Below, piece after piece: positions 42,013-51,107 of a stretch of 64,000 nucleotides of DNA; position 1 is the first letter of the stretch, and the number at the start of each line of letters is the position of its first letter. The notes beneath the pieces are model-generated. The model did not search any database and was not told the DNA's origin. It worked only from the letters and a program-made list of their open reading frames with translations. Made by a program: the position numbers and the translations under genes. This DNA comes from Eubacterium limosum (GTDB lineage Bacteria; Bacillota; Clostridia; Eubacteriales; Eubacteriaceae). The stretch spans positions 3,100,001 through 3,164,000 of the forward strand of contig NZ_CP019962.1 in assembly GCF_000807675.2 (NCBI RefSeq), given 5' to 3'.

Positions 42013-42576
42013 ATGAGTGAGCCCTTATATTTTAAGACCCGGGACGCGTTCAGGGACTGGCTGGCCCACAACTGCCAGTCCAGCGAGGGCGTCTGGCTGG
42101 TGTTTGGAAAGACAAAAGCCCTGGTGACCGTAAAAGCCGGCGAGGCGCTGGAGGAAGCCCTGTGCTTTGGATGGATCGACGGCCAGATGAAAAAAGTTGA
42201 CGACCAGTCCTACATCAAGTATTTTTCCGCGCGCAGAAAGAACAGCAAGTGGTCCGCAAAAAACAAGGCTTTGGCAGAAAGCCTTGAAAAACGCGGGCTG
42301 ATGACAGACATCGGCAGAGAAAAGATCGAGGCGGCAAAGAAAAACGGCCAGTGGGACAGCGCCGCGGGGCCCTCAGCCGTCACCGAGGAGCAGATTGAGG
42401 CAGTGGCCCAGCTGCTGCGGGAAAACGAACAGGCCCATGAAAACTTCCTGAATATGCCGCCATCTGTGAAAAAGACCTACACAAGAGCCTATCTTGACGC
42501 CAAAACGGAAGCCGGCCAGGCCAAGCGCCTGGCGTGGATGACCGGGCGGCTGGAGAAAAATTTAAAGCCAATGTGA
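42013..42576 (+). CDS. YdeI/OmpD-associated family protein
   Basis: 187 residues from ATG 42013 (GGAGG seven bases upstream). LYFKTRDAFRDWLAHNCQSSEGVWLVFGK, EALEEALCFGWIDGQMKKVD and the W-S-A-K-N region are the hallmark of the YdeI family. The C-terminal helical YdhG/YdeI part follows. The family is widespread and poorly understood, with links to stress and peptide resistance. Confidence 0.9.
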   Translation: MSEPLYFKTRDAFRDWLAHNCQSSEGVWLVFGKTKALVTVKAGEALEEALCFGWIDGQMKKVDDQSYIKYFSARRKNSKWSAKNKALAESLEKRGLMTDIGREKIEAAKKNGQWDSAAGPSAVTEEQIEAVAQLLRENEQAHENFLNMPPSVKKTYTRAYLDAKTEAGQAKRLAWMTGRLEKNLKPM

Positions 42577-42600
42577 TCAGGGAAACCAGGAGAATCGTTT

Positions 42601-42993
42601 ATGAAATCAAGAGCGCTTTTTCACGCTGTCTGCGGCGCTGCCATCCTCTGCCTGATAGCAGCCGTATTTTTGGGCCTGCGGGGTAACACCAGTAAAACAA
42701 AGGTGGTGGCCGATAAGCCTTCACCCTACACACAGGAGCAGATAGAAGCCGCGGCGGATGCCGTTAAGCGGGACTTTCAACGGCGGTTTGGCTGGGAGCT
42801 TCTCGAACTGACATATGAGGACTGCGGTGTTTTGGAAAATGGAAAAAGCGCCGTATTTTTTAAATCAGTGATCCGTACCGGCTTTCTGACAGATGGCAGC
42901 GTCCCGCCGCGCAGTATGGTGTATTGGGGCTTTTGGGCCGCTCCAAAACCTAAAGGCAGTGGCTGGTATGTGGTGAGCTGTGGGTATGGGTAA
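42601..42993 (+). CDS. Exported or membrane-anchored hypothetical protein
   Basis: 130 residues. An N-terminal hydrophobic segment (LFHAVCGAAILCLIAAVFLGL) is an uncleaved signal anchor or signal peptide. The mature part is a small alpha/beta domain (QIEAAADAVKRDFQRRFGWELLEL.., GSGWYVVSCGYG). No family recognised. It lies 24 bases after the YdeI-like gene and shares its orientation. Confidence 0.7.
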   Translation: MKSRALFHAVCGAAILCLIAAVFLGLRGNTSKTKVVADKPSPYTQEQIEAAADAVKRDFQRRFGWELLELTYEDCGVLENGKSAVFFKSVIRTGFLTDGSVPPRSMVYWGFWAAPKPKGSGWYVVSCGYG

Positions 42994-43029
42994 AAGCCGG
43001 TCCTCAGAGATTGATAAGCGAGGTGAAGC

Positions 43030-43611
43030 ATGAAAAATTTTAGTATGCCGGAAACGGTCAGTCCGTTTTTGGAGCAGGAGGAGCTGGAACGGTTAAGCCA
43101 GAGCCTTGAGAAAAACGTCTCCCGGGAAGAGGCAGAGGCATTCCTCCGCCGGGTCCCGCTGCGGTCAGGGGCAGCGCCTGAAGAGAGAGCCAGGTGGGTT
43201 GAGCGCCTGGCAGAGGAGCTGGAGACAAACTTTGACCAGGAGACCATTGTCAAAATAAGAATGGGCTGCCACTGCAACGAAAACGGCCGTCTGGAGGAAA
43301 CCGCCGAGACTTTCAAGGCGTTATACCAGTCCAAAGGGCAGGATCTGGAACGCTTTGTCAGCCACCTCAACGAGAGTGGGGCAGGCTGGCGCATCGAGGG
43401 CGGCGCACTCTATACCAGGATGTTTACCTGCGAGTGCCCCATGCTGGAAAAGGCCGGGACCTCCCCATCGCTGACCTGCTGCTATTGTACTGCCGGGTAC
43501 AGCAAAGCCTTCTTTGAAGCCATATTTGAGCGCCCGGTGGAGGTCGAGCTGCTCCAGACCATCAAGCAGGGGTATGACTCCTGCCTGTTGAAGGTTACAG
43601 GAATCCTTTAA
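43030..43611 (+). CDS. DUF6144-like cysteine-containing protein
   Basis: 193 residues with a conserved-looking set of cysteines: MGCHCNENGRLEET, CECPMLEKAG and LTCCYCTAGYSKAFFEAIFERPVEVEL (in part). This resembles the L-2-amino-thiazoline-4-carboxylate hydrolase-like/DUF6144 group. Several Cys could bind metal. GAGGTGAAGC precedes the ATG. Function unknown. Confidence 0.7.
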   Translation: MKNFSMPETVSPFLEQEELERLSQSLEKNVSREEAEAFLRRVPLRSGAAPEERARWVERLAEELETNFDQETIVKIRMGCHCNENGRLEETAETFKALYQSKGQDLERFVSHLNESGAGWRIEGGALYTRMFTCECPMLEKAGTSPSLTCCYCTAGYSKAFFEAIFERPVEVELLQTIKQGYDSCLLKVTGIL

Positions 43612-43641
43612 ATTAAAACGGATAAAAGGAGGAGAAAATCA

Positions 43642-44298
43642 ATGCAGTCTAAAGCATGGGACTGGGAAAAGAACCAGTCGGATTACTGGCTCATCCCCTG
43701 CGTGGAGAGCCCCTATCTCGCGGAACGCTGGCAGGCGAAGGGCTTCCTGCGGTTTCTGGATCTGGGCTGCGGCCTTGGGCGGCACGCGGTATATATGGCT
43801 AAAAAAGGCTTTGAGGTAACCGCCGCAGACCTGTCCGAATACGGTATCGAGCACACAAAAAAATGGGCCGGGGAGGAGCAGGTGCCGCTCACTGCCTGCG
43901 TGGCGGACATGCTGTCCCTGCCCTTTGAGGACAACACCTTTGACTGCGCTATGGCCTACAATGTTATCTACCATACCGATATTCCAGGCTTTCAGGCCGC
44001 CCTGGCGGAAATCCGCCGGGTGTTAAAGCCCGGGGGCGAGCTGTTCCTCACGCTCATCTCTAAGAGTACCTATGGTTACAAACAGGCAGACAGCAGCCGG
44101 CGTGTTGACGCCAACACCCTGCTCTCGGAAAAAAGCGATACGGAGACGGGCGTGCCGCACCTCTATGTGGACCTGGCAGATATAAAACGCTTTTTTAAAG
44201 CCTGGCACCTTGAGGACAGCTTGAGAGAATCCTGCGTCTATAACCCTGAGGAGCCGCAGTATTACAGCAGCCACTGGAGCCTTACCGTCAGAAAATAA
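43642..44298 (+). CDS. Class I SAM-dependent methyltransferase
   Basis: 218 residues. Motif I LDLGCGLGRHAVYMAKKGFE, motif II ADLSEYGIEHTKK, the CVADMLSLPFEDNTFD segment and the RRVLKPGGELFLT loop define a Methyltransf_11/25-type fold. AGGAGGAG precedes the ATG. It may belong to the same transcript as the gene before it. Substrate unknown. Confidence 0.88.
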   Translation: MQSKAWDWEKNQSDYWLIPCVESPYLAERWQAKGFLRFLDLGCGLGRHAVYMAKKGFEVTAADLSEYGIEHTKKWAGEEQVPLTACVADMLSLPFEDNTFDCAMAYNVIYHTDIPGFQAALAEIRRVLKPGGELFLTLISKSTYGYKQADSSRRVDANTLLSEKSDTETGVPHLYVDLADIKRFFKAWHLEDSLRESCVYNPEEPQYYSSHWSLTVRK

Positions 44299-44315
44299 AT
44301 CCGTCCGATTGGATA

Positions 44316-44344
44316 TTGACAAGTATAATAGAAGCAGGTATAAT
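44316..44344 (+). promoter_or_regulatory. Consensus promoter of the corrinoid importer operon
   Basis: TTGACA (44316-44321), 17-base spacer, TATAAT (44339-44344): a perfect consensus sigma-A promoter starting the riboswitch transcript. Confidence 0.88.
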
Positions 44345-44360
44345 GATAAAAACAGAATAA

Positions 44361-44511
44361 CCTTTGAGGTGCTTAGCAATAAGAGAATAGGGAAACCGGT
44401 GTGAGTCCGGTGCGAACCCATCACTGTAAACAGGGACAAAGCCTGAAAAGCCACTGGAGCAATCCGGGAAGGCGGGCCGCGGACGAGCTGTAAGCCAGGA
44501 GACCTGCCTTA
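44361..44511 (+). ncRNA. Cobalamin (AdoCbl-type) riboswitch
   Basis: The segments GAGGTGCTTAGCAATAAGAG, GGGAAACCGGTGTGAGTCCG, GCGAACCCATCACTGTAA, GCCACTGG, GGGAAGGCGG and the B12 box AAGCCAGGAGACCTGCC are in canonical order. It is followed by a terminator (44579-44609) and then the ABC importer genes, so ligand binding should stop transcription. Confidence 0.95.
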
Positions 44512-44578
44512 AAGAAGAAATACGTGCAGGGGGAGAATGCAGCGGCGTGTTTGAATAAATGAAATCTCGGAAAATGGG

Positions 44579-44609
44579 ACCGATGAGCAGAGTGCTTATC
44601 GGTTTTTTT
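44579..44609 (+). terminator. Riboswitch-controlled terminator
   Basis: ACCGATGAGCA (44579-44589) pairs with TGCTTATCGGT (44593-44603) around GAG, followed by TTTTTTT. It is the expression platform of the cobalamin riboswitch. Confidence 0.9.
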
Positions 44610-44701
44610 ATTTGCCGAAAAGTTAGATACGTCTGCGTTTTCTGGGAGATGTTGACATCCAAAAGGATTTAACATAAATTTTTAATTTAATGGAGGAAAA
44701 A

Positions 44702-45772
44702 ATGAAGAAGAAAGTGATTGCACTGATGTGCGCGTTGCTTCTGCTGGTTCCGGTCTTTGCCGGGTGCAGCCAGAGCGGGGATTCGAGTGAGGCGAAAAGC
44801 ATTACCGTGGTGGATGATACCGGGCGCGAGGTAACCATTCCCCAGCCCCTTGAAAAGGTTGTGGTCGCCAACCGCTACAATTCTGAGCTGATCCGCGGGA
44901 TCGGCGCCATCGACAAGGTGGTGGCGGTGGATAAGAACACAGCCCAGGACCGCGTGTACTGGAGCCAGTTTGACCCGGATAATGTTATCGGCAAGGGACA
45001 GAGCGAGCTGAATTATGAAAAGATTGCCGAGCTGGGCGCCCAGGTACTCATCACCCCGGACAACGGCACATGGGAAGAGGACATTAAAAAGCTGGAGCCT
45101 TTCGGCATTCAGGTTGTCGTGGTATCCGGCTATAACAATGCCGAGCTGCCAAAGGAAATCGAGATTCTGGGCAAGCTGTTCGGCAAGGAAAAGGAAGCCG
45201 AGAAGCTGACGAAATTCTACCAGGATAACATGGATATGGTGGCCGAAAAAATCAAGGACGTCAAGGGAACGAAAAAAGTGTACTGGGAATACGGTGACCC
45301 GAATACCACCTGCATACCGGGAACCAGCAATGACGGCTGGAACAGCATGCTTTTAAACGCCGGGGCTGTCAATATTTTTGGCGATCCCACCATTACCGGC
45401 AAGACCATTGACCCGGAAAAGATTCTGTTAGAGGACCCGGACCTTATCATCAAGACTTCATCCGGCCCGGCCCTCAAAAATACCGGCGTCTACACGCCGC
45501 CCACAGCGGAGGACTACAGCACCATCTCCACCGAAATGCTGAGCCGCGCAGGCTGGTCCGATCTAAAGGCGGTCCAGAATGACGATTTCTATGTGACAAC
45601 AGGCTTCTGCGCCGGCGGACTGGGCAAAATGATCGGGACGGTTTATACCGCGAAATGGTTATACCCTGAGCAGATGAAGGATGTTGACCCCGACGCGATC
45701 TTTGACGAATGGATGGAAATCCAGGGGGTTGATCCGATAGAAGGGCATGTTTTCCAGGTTAAGCATCAATAG
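44702..45772 (+). CDS. btuF: ABC transporter substrate-binding lipoprotein, cobalamin/corrinoid type
   Basis: 356 residues from ATG 44702 (GGAGG five bases upstream). The lipoprotein signal is KKVIALMCALLLLVPVFAGC with Cys as lipobox residue. The body is a class III (FepB/BtuF) binding protein: ITVVDDTGREVTIPQPLEKVV, NYEKIAELGAQVLITPDNG and the DPDLIIKTS segment. The riboswitch marks the ligand as cobalamin or a related corrinoid, fitting an organism with corrinoid-dependent methyl transfer. Confidence 0.88.
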   Translation: MKKKVIALMCALLLLVPVFAGCSQSGDSSEAKSITVVDDTGREVTIPQPLEKVVVANRYNSELIRGIGAIDKVVAVDKNTAQDRVYWSQFDPDNVIGKGQSELNYEKIAELGAQVLITPDNGTWEEDIKKLEPFGIQVVVVSGYNNAELPKEIEILGKLFGKEKEAEKLTKFYQDNMDMVAEKIKDVKGTKKVYWEYGDPNTTCIPGTSNDGWNSMLLNAGAVNIFGDPTITGKTIDPEKILLEDPDLIIKTSSGPALKNTGVYTPPTAEDYSTISTEMLSRAGWSDLKAVQNDDFYVTTGFCAGGLGKMIGTVYTAKWLYPEQMKDVDPDAIFDEWMEIQGVDPIEGHVFQVKHQ

Positions 45773-45774
45773 TG

Positions 45775-46830
45775 ATGGAAAAGCAGCAGACATTAAAAGC
45801 CTATCATAAAAAAAGAGCGGCGTTGATGCTGGCAGCAGTGATCCTTTTGATCATTGCTGCTTTTTCCAGCTGCTTTGTCGGCGTTGCCAATGTGACTGTG
45901 GGGCGGGTGTTCGCGACCCTGCTGCCCGGCGGCCACTTTATGGGCGCGGCGGCGCTGAACCAGACCGAGCTCACTGTGCTCATGCAGCTGCGCCTGCCGC
46001 GCATTACCATGGCGCTGGTTTCCGGCATCGGCCTGGGCATCAGCGGCCTGGTCATGCAGGCCATCACCGGCAATAAGATGGCCAGCCCCTTTACCACCGG
46101 GCTTTCAAACGCCGCGGCCTTCGGGGCTTCGCTGGCCATTATTTTTGGCTTTATGCCCTTTGGCAGCAATCAGGTGGGCACTGTCATGATGGCCTTTGTG
46201 CTGGCCTTTATCTGTGCCGCCATGGTGTACGGCATCGCCTCGGCCAAGGGCATGGGAAAAACGACGATCATCCTGATCGGCATTGCCCTCAACTATTTCT
46301 TTTCAGCCCTGAATGCCAGCATGCAGTATGTGGCCAACGAGCAGCAGCTCTCCGCCATTGTCCACTGGACCTTCGGCAGCCTTTCGGAGATCACCTGGGA
46401 GCAGATCCTCGTGGTCAGTGTTATTCTGCTCCTGACTTTTCCGTTTATCGTCCGTTTTGCCTGGCATTACAACCTTTTATCCACCGGGGATGAAAGCGCG
46501 GTGGCCCTGGGCGTCAATGTCATGCGGCTGCGGCTGCTTTCGGGCATTGCGGTCACGCTCATTTCATCGGCCATTGTCAGCTTTACAGGCGTTATCGGTT
46601 TTGTGGGGCTGGTGGCGCCGCATATCGCCAGGCTTCTGATCGGCGGCGACTACCGGGCGCTCATACCGCTCACCGCCCTCTCGGGCGCGATCCTGCTCAT
46701 CGCCGCGGATACAGTGGGCCGTGTGGTCGTCTCACCGGTGATCATCCCGGTGGGCATTGTGGTCTCCTTTATCGGGGTGCCGGTGTTTATCTATTTAATT
46801 GTAAAAGAACAGAAAGAGCGGTTGGTCTGA
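45775..46830 (+). CDS. btuC: Corrinoid ABC transporter permease (FecCD/BtuC family)
   Basis: 351 residues with about ten membrane helices. LRLPRITMALVSGIGLGISGLVMQAITGN is the FecCD signature (in part: LRLPRITMALVSGIGLGISG), and GFVGLVAPHIARLLIGGDYR contains the ATPase-coupling loop. ATG at 45775 overlaps nothing but starts three bases after the btuF stop. It ends in an ATGA overlap with the ATPase gene. Confidence 0.9.
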   Translation: MEKQQTLKAYHKKRAALMLAAVILLIIAAFSSCFVGVANVTVGRVFATLLPGGHFMGAAALNQTELTVLMQLRLPRITMALVSGIGLGISGLVMQAITGNKMASPFTTGLSNAAAFGASLAIIFGFMPFGSNQVGTVMMAFVLAFICAAMVYGIASAKGMGKTTIILIGIALNYFFSALNASMQYVANEQQLSAIVHWTFGSLSEITWEQILVVSVILLLTFPFIVRFAWHYNLLSTGDESAVALGVNVMRLRLLSGIAVTLISSAIVSFTGVIGFVGLVAPHIARLLIGGDYRALIPLTALSGAILLIAADTVGRVVVSPVIIPVGIVVSFIGVPVFIYLIVKEQKERLV

Positions 46831-47603
46831 TGAAAATTACAATCAGAAATTTAAGCTTTGGCTATCGAAAAACCTGTATTTTAAAAGGCGTTAACATCGA
46901 GGTGGCGCCGGGAAGGCTGTGCGTGCTGCTGGGGGCAAACGGGGCCGGTAAAAGCACGCTGATCAAGTGTGTCAACGGGATCCTGAAGCCCGAAAAAGGG
47001 GAGATATACCTGGATAGCACCGACCTTCTGAGGCTGCCGCAAAAGGAAAAATCCAAGCTCATCGGCTATGTGCCCCAGAGCACCGAGGTGGAGGACAGCG
47101 GCCTGAATGTTTTTGAGATGGTGCTGTCCGGGCGTGTGCCCCATATGAAGGGTAAGATGAAGGACGCCGATTATGAGATTGTACGGTCCGTTCTTGAGAA
47201 AATGTCGCTCAGCGATTACAGCACCAAGCTTTTAAACCAGCTGAGCGGCGGCGAGCGGCAGCGGGTTTTTATCGCCCGCGCCCTGGCCCAGGAGCCTGTG
47301 GTCATGCTTCTGGACGAACCCACCAGCAACCTGGATTTGCGGTACCAGCTGGAAACCATGGAGATTGTCCGGGGCCTCTGCCAGGATAAGGGAATGACGA
47401 TTATGGCGGTTATCCATGACGTCAACACCGCGGTCACCTTCGCTGACCAGGTGGTGCTCATGAAGGACGGGAACATCCACGCCACCGGACATCCCGACGA
47501 AATTCTGAACACAGAAAGTCTGGAGCATATTTTTGATGTCCGCGTCGAATTCGCGGCCTATCAGGACAAGCAGTATGTGATTCCCAAGCGGTGCGCGGGT
47601 TAA
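46830..47603 (+). CDS. btuD: Corrinoid ABC transporter ATP-binding protein
   Basis: 257 residues. Walker A GANGAGKSTLIKCV, Q-loop YVPQSTEVE, signature LSGGERQRVFIARALAQ, Walker B VVMLLDEPTSNLDL, and the switch histidine in AVIHDVN. FepC/BtuD type. Translationally coupled to the permease; completes the btuFCD operon. Confidence 0.92.
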   Translation: MKITIRNLSFGYRKTCILKGVNIEVAPGRLCVLLGANGAGKSTLIKCVNGILKPEKGEIYLDSTDLLRLPQKEKSKLIGYVPQSTEVEDSGLNVFEMVLSGRVPHMKGKMKDADYEIVRSVLEKMSLSDYSTKLLNQLSGGERQRVFIARALAQEPVVMLLDEPTSNLDLRYQLETMEIVRGLCQDKGMTIMAVIHDVNTAVTFADQVVLMKDGNIHATGHPDEILNTESLEHIFDVRVEFAAYQDKQYVIPKRCAG

Positions 47604-47772
47604 AAATTAAGCGAATACACATTTACCCGGCAGGCGGTCAATAAAAAACAGTCTGGCGGGTATATTTTTTAAAGAAAGGCTTTTAAATCCGGTGAAATTT
47701 ATGCTATAATAGGCATGTAAAACGATTACTATCTTGTGCTAAAATAAATAATTGTAAATTCGGTGATTTTGC

Positions 47773-47800
47773 TTGATCTTTTCGCCGCTTATATTACAAT
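47773..47800 (+). promoter_or_regulatory. Candidate pgi promoter
   Basis: TTGATC (47773-47778) and TACAAT (47795-47800) are 16 bases apart, 66 bases before the pgi start. A TATAAT at about 47703 is an alternative. No other feature is seen in 47604-47866. Confidence 0.45.
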
Positions 47801-47866
47801 TATAAGGTAACCGTACAAATAGTGAAAACCGATGTTTAAATTAATTATTTATCAGGAGGATAAAAT

Positions 47867-49207
47867 ATGAGTATTCGATTTGATTATTCCTATGCGGGAC
47901 TGTCTCAGGAAGAATTTGACAACAAGGCGGCACAGATCAGCCTGGCGGACAAAATGTTAAAGGAAAAAACAGGCGCTGGCAGTGATTTTTTAGGCTGGTA
48001 TGATTACCCGGTGGCTTATGATAAGGAAGAGTATGCCCGTATCAAAAAAGCGGCTGAAAAAATCAAGGGTTCCTGCGATGCGTTTATCGTCATTGGCATC
48101 GGCGGCTCCTACCTGGGCTCTAAGGCTGTTATTACCGCGCTTACGAGTACTTTTTTCAATGAAGAAACAGACCGAAAAGCTCCTAAAATTTATTTCGCCG
48201 GTGAAAACATCAGCGGCAAATATATGAAAGACCTCATCGACCTGGTCAAGGATCAGGATATCTGTGTCAATGTTATCTCTAAATCCGGCACCACGACCGA
48301 GCCGGCCATCGCTTTCCGTTTCTTTAAGGAAATGCTGGAAAAGAAATACGGGAAGGACGGCGCCAAGGACCGTATCTTTGCCACCACAGACAAGGAGAGG
48401 GGCGCCCTTAAGTTCCTGGCCGACCAGGAGGGCTATGAAACCTTTGTGATTCCGGACGATGTGGGCGGCCGTTACTCGGTTTACAGCGCTGTCGGCCTGC
48501 TGCCCATCGCTGTCGCGGGGATTGATATCGACGCTTTCATGGACGGTGCCAAATCCGGCTATGAAGAATACGGCGTGGATTCTCTTGCCGATAACGCCTG
48601 CTACCAGTACACCCTTTACAGAAGCTGCCTGTACAACCGCGGCAAGGCCATTGAGATCCTGGTGGATTACGAGCCCTCCCTGCGCTACTTCTCCGAGTGG
48701 TGGAAACAGCTTTACGGCGAGAGCGACGGCAAGGATGGCAAGGGCCTGTTCCCGGCGTCTGTCCATTTCTCGACTGACCTGCACTCTGTGGGGCAGATTA
48801 TCCAGGACGGCCATAAAAATATTTTTGAAACCATTCTGGCAGTGGACGAGCTGGACGGCGATATGATGGTGGGGCATGAGGAAGCAGACCTGGACGGCCT
48901 GAACTACCTCGAAAACCGCACCATGCAGGACGTCAATGAAAAGGCCTTTTTGGGCACACTGCTGGCGCATGTCGACGGCGATGTGCCAAACGGCATCATC
49001 TACCTGTCCAAGCTGGACGCTTTCCACATCGGCAAGCTGGTCTACTTCTTTGAAAAGGCCTGCGGCCTGGGCGGCTACCTCCTGGGCGTTAATCCCTTTA
49101 ACCAGCCGGGTGTCGAAGCTTACAAGAAAAATATGTTTGCCCTGCTTCACAAGCCAGGCTACGAGGAGCTGACCGAAGCGCTGGAAAAACGCCTTCCCAA
49201 CAAATAA
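47867..49207 (+). CDS. pgi: Glucose-6-phosphate isomerase
   Basis: 446 residues, the short Firmicute form. [30 protein letters not shown], the [16 protein letters not shown] signature and the C-terminal [16 protein letters not shown] place it in glycolysis/gluconeogenesis (F6P/G6P). AGGAGG precedes the ATG. Monocistronic; its terminator hairpin is duplicated around the repeat element downstream. Confidence 0.97.
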   Translation: MSIRFDYSYAGLSQEEFDNKAAQISLADKMLKEKTGAGSDFLGWYDYPVAYDKEEYARIKKAAEKIKGSCDAFIVIGIGGSYLGSKAVITALTSTFFNEETDRKAPKIYFAGENISGKYMKDLIDLVKDQDICVNVISKSGTTTEPAIAFRFFKEMLEKKYGKDGAKDRIFATTDKERGALKFLADQEGYETFVIPDDVGGRYSVYSAVGLLPIAVAGIDIDAFMDGAKSGYEEYGVDSLADNACYQYTLYRSCLYNRGKAIEILVDYEPSLRYFSEWWKQLYGESDGKDGKGLFPASVHFSTDLHSVGQIIQDGHKNIFETILAVDELDGDMMVGHEEADLDGLNYLENRTMQDVNEKAFLGTLLAHVDGDVPNGIIYLSKLDAFHIGKLVYFFEKACGLGGYLLGVNPFNQPGVEAYKKNMFALLHKPGYEELTEALEKRLPNK

Positions 49208-49216
49208 AAACACGAA

Positions 49217-49507
49217 CAGAGATCGGCGCAAAATTGTGCCGATCTCAGGCTGTCACAAAAGGCACGGCCCGGGGCTGTGCCTTTTATCCAGATAAGTAAA
49301 AAGGTCCAGACGCTGTGGTAAACGGCCAGGAATCGTGCCGCATTATCGTAACAGCCGGACACTGGCGAGATCAGTTATCCACGTTAGAGAAGAAGCAATT
49401 CGTGTAAGGGCAGTGCCCGCAGGACGCTTTTTTCTTCCTTGGGTAAAAGGCTTCGCCCCTCAGATTTTTTTAACATGCAGAGATCGGCGCAAAATTGCGC
49501 CGATCTT
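49217..49507 (+). repeat. Structured element between two copies of the pgi terminator hairpin
   Basis: CAGAGATCGGCGCAAAATTG plus its closing arm occurs at 49217-49245 and again at 49478-49506 with one base difference (TGCC versus CGCC). Only the right copy has a full T run. Between them lies a 189-nt element with basal stem GGGGCTGTGCCTTTT (49271-49285) and AAAAGGCTTCGCCCC (49445-49459). The inner stem is AAAAAGGTCC with GGACGCTTTTTT. The GGGGC/GCCCC pair replaces GAGAC/GTCTC of other copies, a double compensatory change. Confidence 0.88.
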
Positions 49508-49602
49508 TTTTTGTGCGTCTGTGCCCGCCCGATGTTAAAACACCATTGGCAGAACAGGAGGATTATGGTAAGATAAAGAAATTGGAAGTTAAAGGAGGAA
49601 TT

Positions 49603-50955
49603 ATGGAAAAAAACGAAAATCAGATGTCCGAGAGCAGGCATACCCATCAGAACGGCGGCTTTACCAACAGCCTTGGGTTTGTGCTGGCCTGTGTTGGCTC
49701 CGCCGTTGGGCTCGGCAATATCTGGATGTTTCCCTACCGGGTAGGGCAGTACGGGGGCGGCGCATTTTTAGTGCCTTATATTTTATTTATTGTTATTTTC
49801 GGCCTGGTGGGCCTCTCAGCAGAGTTCGCCATCGGCCGGCGCGCAAAAACCGGAACCCTGGGAGCCTATGAGTATTGTTTTAATAAAATCGGAAAAGGGA
49901 AGCTGGGTTACATTCTGGGCTGGATTCCGCTGCTGGGATCTCTTGGGATTGCCATCGGCTATGCCATTATCGTGGGGTGGATCATCCGCGCCCTGGCCGG
50001 TTCGGTCACCGGCGCCATCCTCAACACAGACGCGGCGGTTTACTTCAGCCAGGCGACAGGCAATTTCGGCAGTGTGCCGTGGCACGTGCTGGTCATTGTC
50101 ATCGCAGCGGGCATTCTCATGTTCGGGGCCACTAAGGGGATCGAGAAGATCAACAAGGTTTTAATGCCGTCCTTCTTTATTCTCTTTGCCATCCTGGCCA
50201 TCCGCGTGGCCTTTCTTCCGGGTGCGGTCGAGGGATATAAATTTCTGTTTATGCCGGAATGGAGTGATCTGCTGAAGGTAGATACCTGGGTTATGGCCAT
50301 GGGCCAGACGTTTTTCTCGCTGTCCATTACAGGCTCAGGCATGATCGTCTACGGTACCTATCTGAACAAATCCGAGGATATCCCCAAGGCCTCCATGCGG
50401 ACGGCCATGTTCGACACCCTGGCGGCCATGCTGGCAGCGCTGGCTATTATGCCCGCTGTTTTTGCCTTTGGCATTGAGCCCAACGCGGGCCCGCCGCTTA
50501 TCTTTATCACGCTGCCCAACATCTTTAAGCAGATGCCTTTCGGCCAGCTCTTCGCGGCGGTGTTTTTCCTGTCGGTGGCCTTTGCGGGCATTACCAGCCT
50601 CATCAATATGTTTGAGGCAGTGAGCGAATCGCTCCAGACCCGCTTCAAGCTGCCGCGCAAGGCCGCGGTTGCCATCTGTGCGGGTGTGGCGCTGCTCGTC
50701 GGGATTTTCCTTGAGGCAGAGCCGAATGTTGGCTCCTGGATGGATTTCATTACCATTATTGTCGTGCCCTTCGGCGCAGTGCTGGGCGCGGTGTCCATCT
50801 ACTATGTCCTGGGCTACAGGGACATCAAGCAGGAGCTGGAGCTGGGAAGAGAAAAGCCCCTGGGCGCTTATTTCGGCCCACTCGCCAAGTATGTTTATGT
50901 GCCGCTGGCAGTGGTTGTATTTATACTCGGCCTGGTCTATGGCGGTATAGGCTGA
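49603..50955 (+). CDS. Neurotransmitter:sodium symporter (NSS/SNF) family transporter
   Basis: 450 residues with about eleven to twelve membrane helices. The helix-1 signature SLGFVLACVGSAVGLGNIWMFPYRVGQYGGGAF (residues ~20-55) provides the unwound Na+/substrate region. Bacterial NSS proteins carry amino acids such as tryptophan, tyrosine, leucine or alanine. AAAGGAGG precedes ATG 49603. The short N-terminal tail is His-rich. Confidence 0.92.
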   Translation: MEKNENQMSESRHTHQNGGFTNSLGFVLACVGSAVGLGNIWMFPYRVGQYGGGAFLVPYILFIVIFGLVGLSAEFAIGRRAKTGTLGAYEYCFNKIGKGKLGYILGWIPLLGSLGIAIGYAIIVGWIIRALAGSVTGAILNTDAAVYFSQATGNFGSVPWHVLVIVIAAGILMFGATKGIEKINKVLMPSFFILFAILAIRVAFLPGAVEGYKFLFMPEWSDLLKVDTWVMAMGQTFFSLSITGSGMIVYGTYLNKSEDIPKASMRTAMFDTLAAMLAALAIMPAVFAFGIEPNAGPPLIFITLPNIFKQMPFGQLFAAVFFLSVAFAGITSLINMFEAVSESLQTRFKLPRKAAVAICAGVALLVGIFLEAEPNVGSWMDFITIIVVPFGAVLGAVSIYYVLGYRDIKQELELGREKPLGAYFGPLAKYVYVPLAVVVFILGLVYGGIG

Positions 50956-50967
50956 TCCCTTTAAAAG

Positions 50968-50998
50968 CCGGAGAAAGACAAGTTTCTCCGGTTTTTAT
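50968..50998 (+). terminator. Terminator of the NSS gene
   Basis: CCGGAGAAA (50968-50976) and TTTCTCCGG (50983-50991) form a perfect stem followed by TTTTTATTTTT. Confidence 0.92.
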
Positions 50999-51107
50999 TT
51001 TTGAGGACTTATGCATAAAAATGAAAGAATATGCAAAATTGCTTTACTTTAACCAAGTTTTCTAATAAAATAAGTACATTAATATTTTTTTAAGGAAGCG
51101 AGGAGTT

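Noticed and set aside
44361-44511. S-box or T-box leader
   Set aside because: The B12 box and cobalamin core segments are all present and the downstream genes are a BtuFCD-type importer.
47990-49231. 413-codon minus-strand frame opposite pgi
   Set aside because: Antisense shadow of a highly conserved enzyme; no promoter or ribosome binding site.
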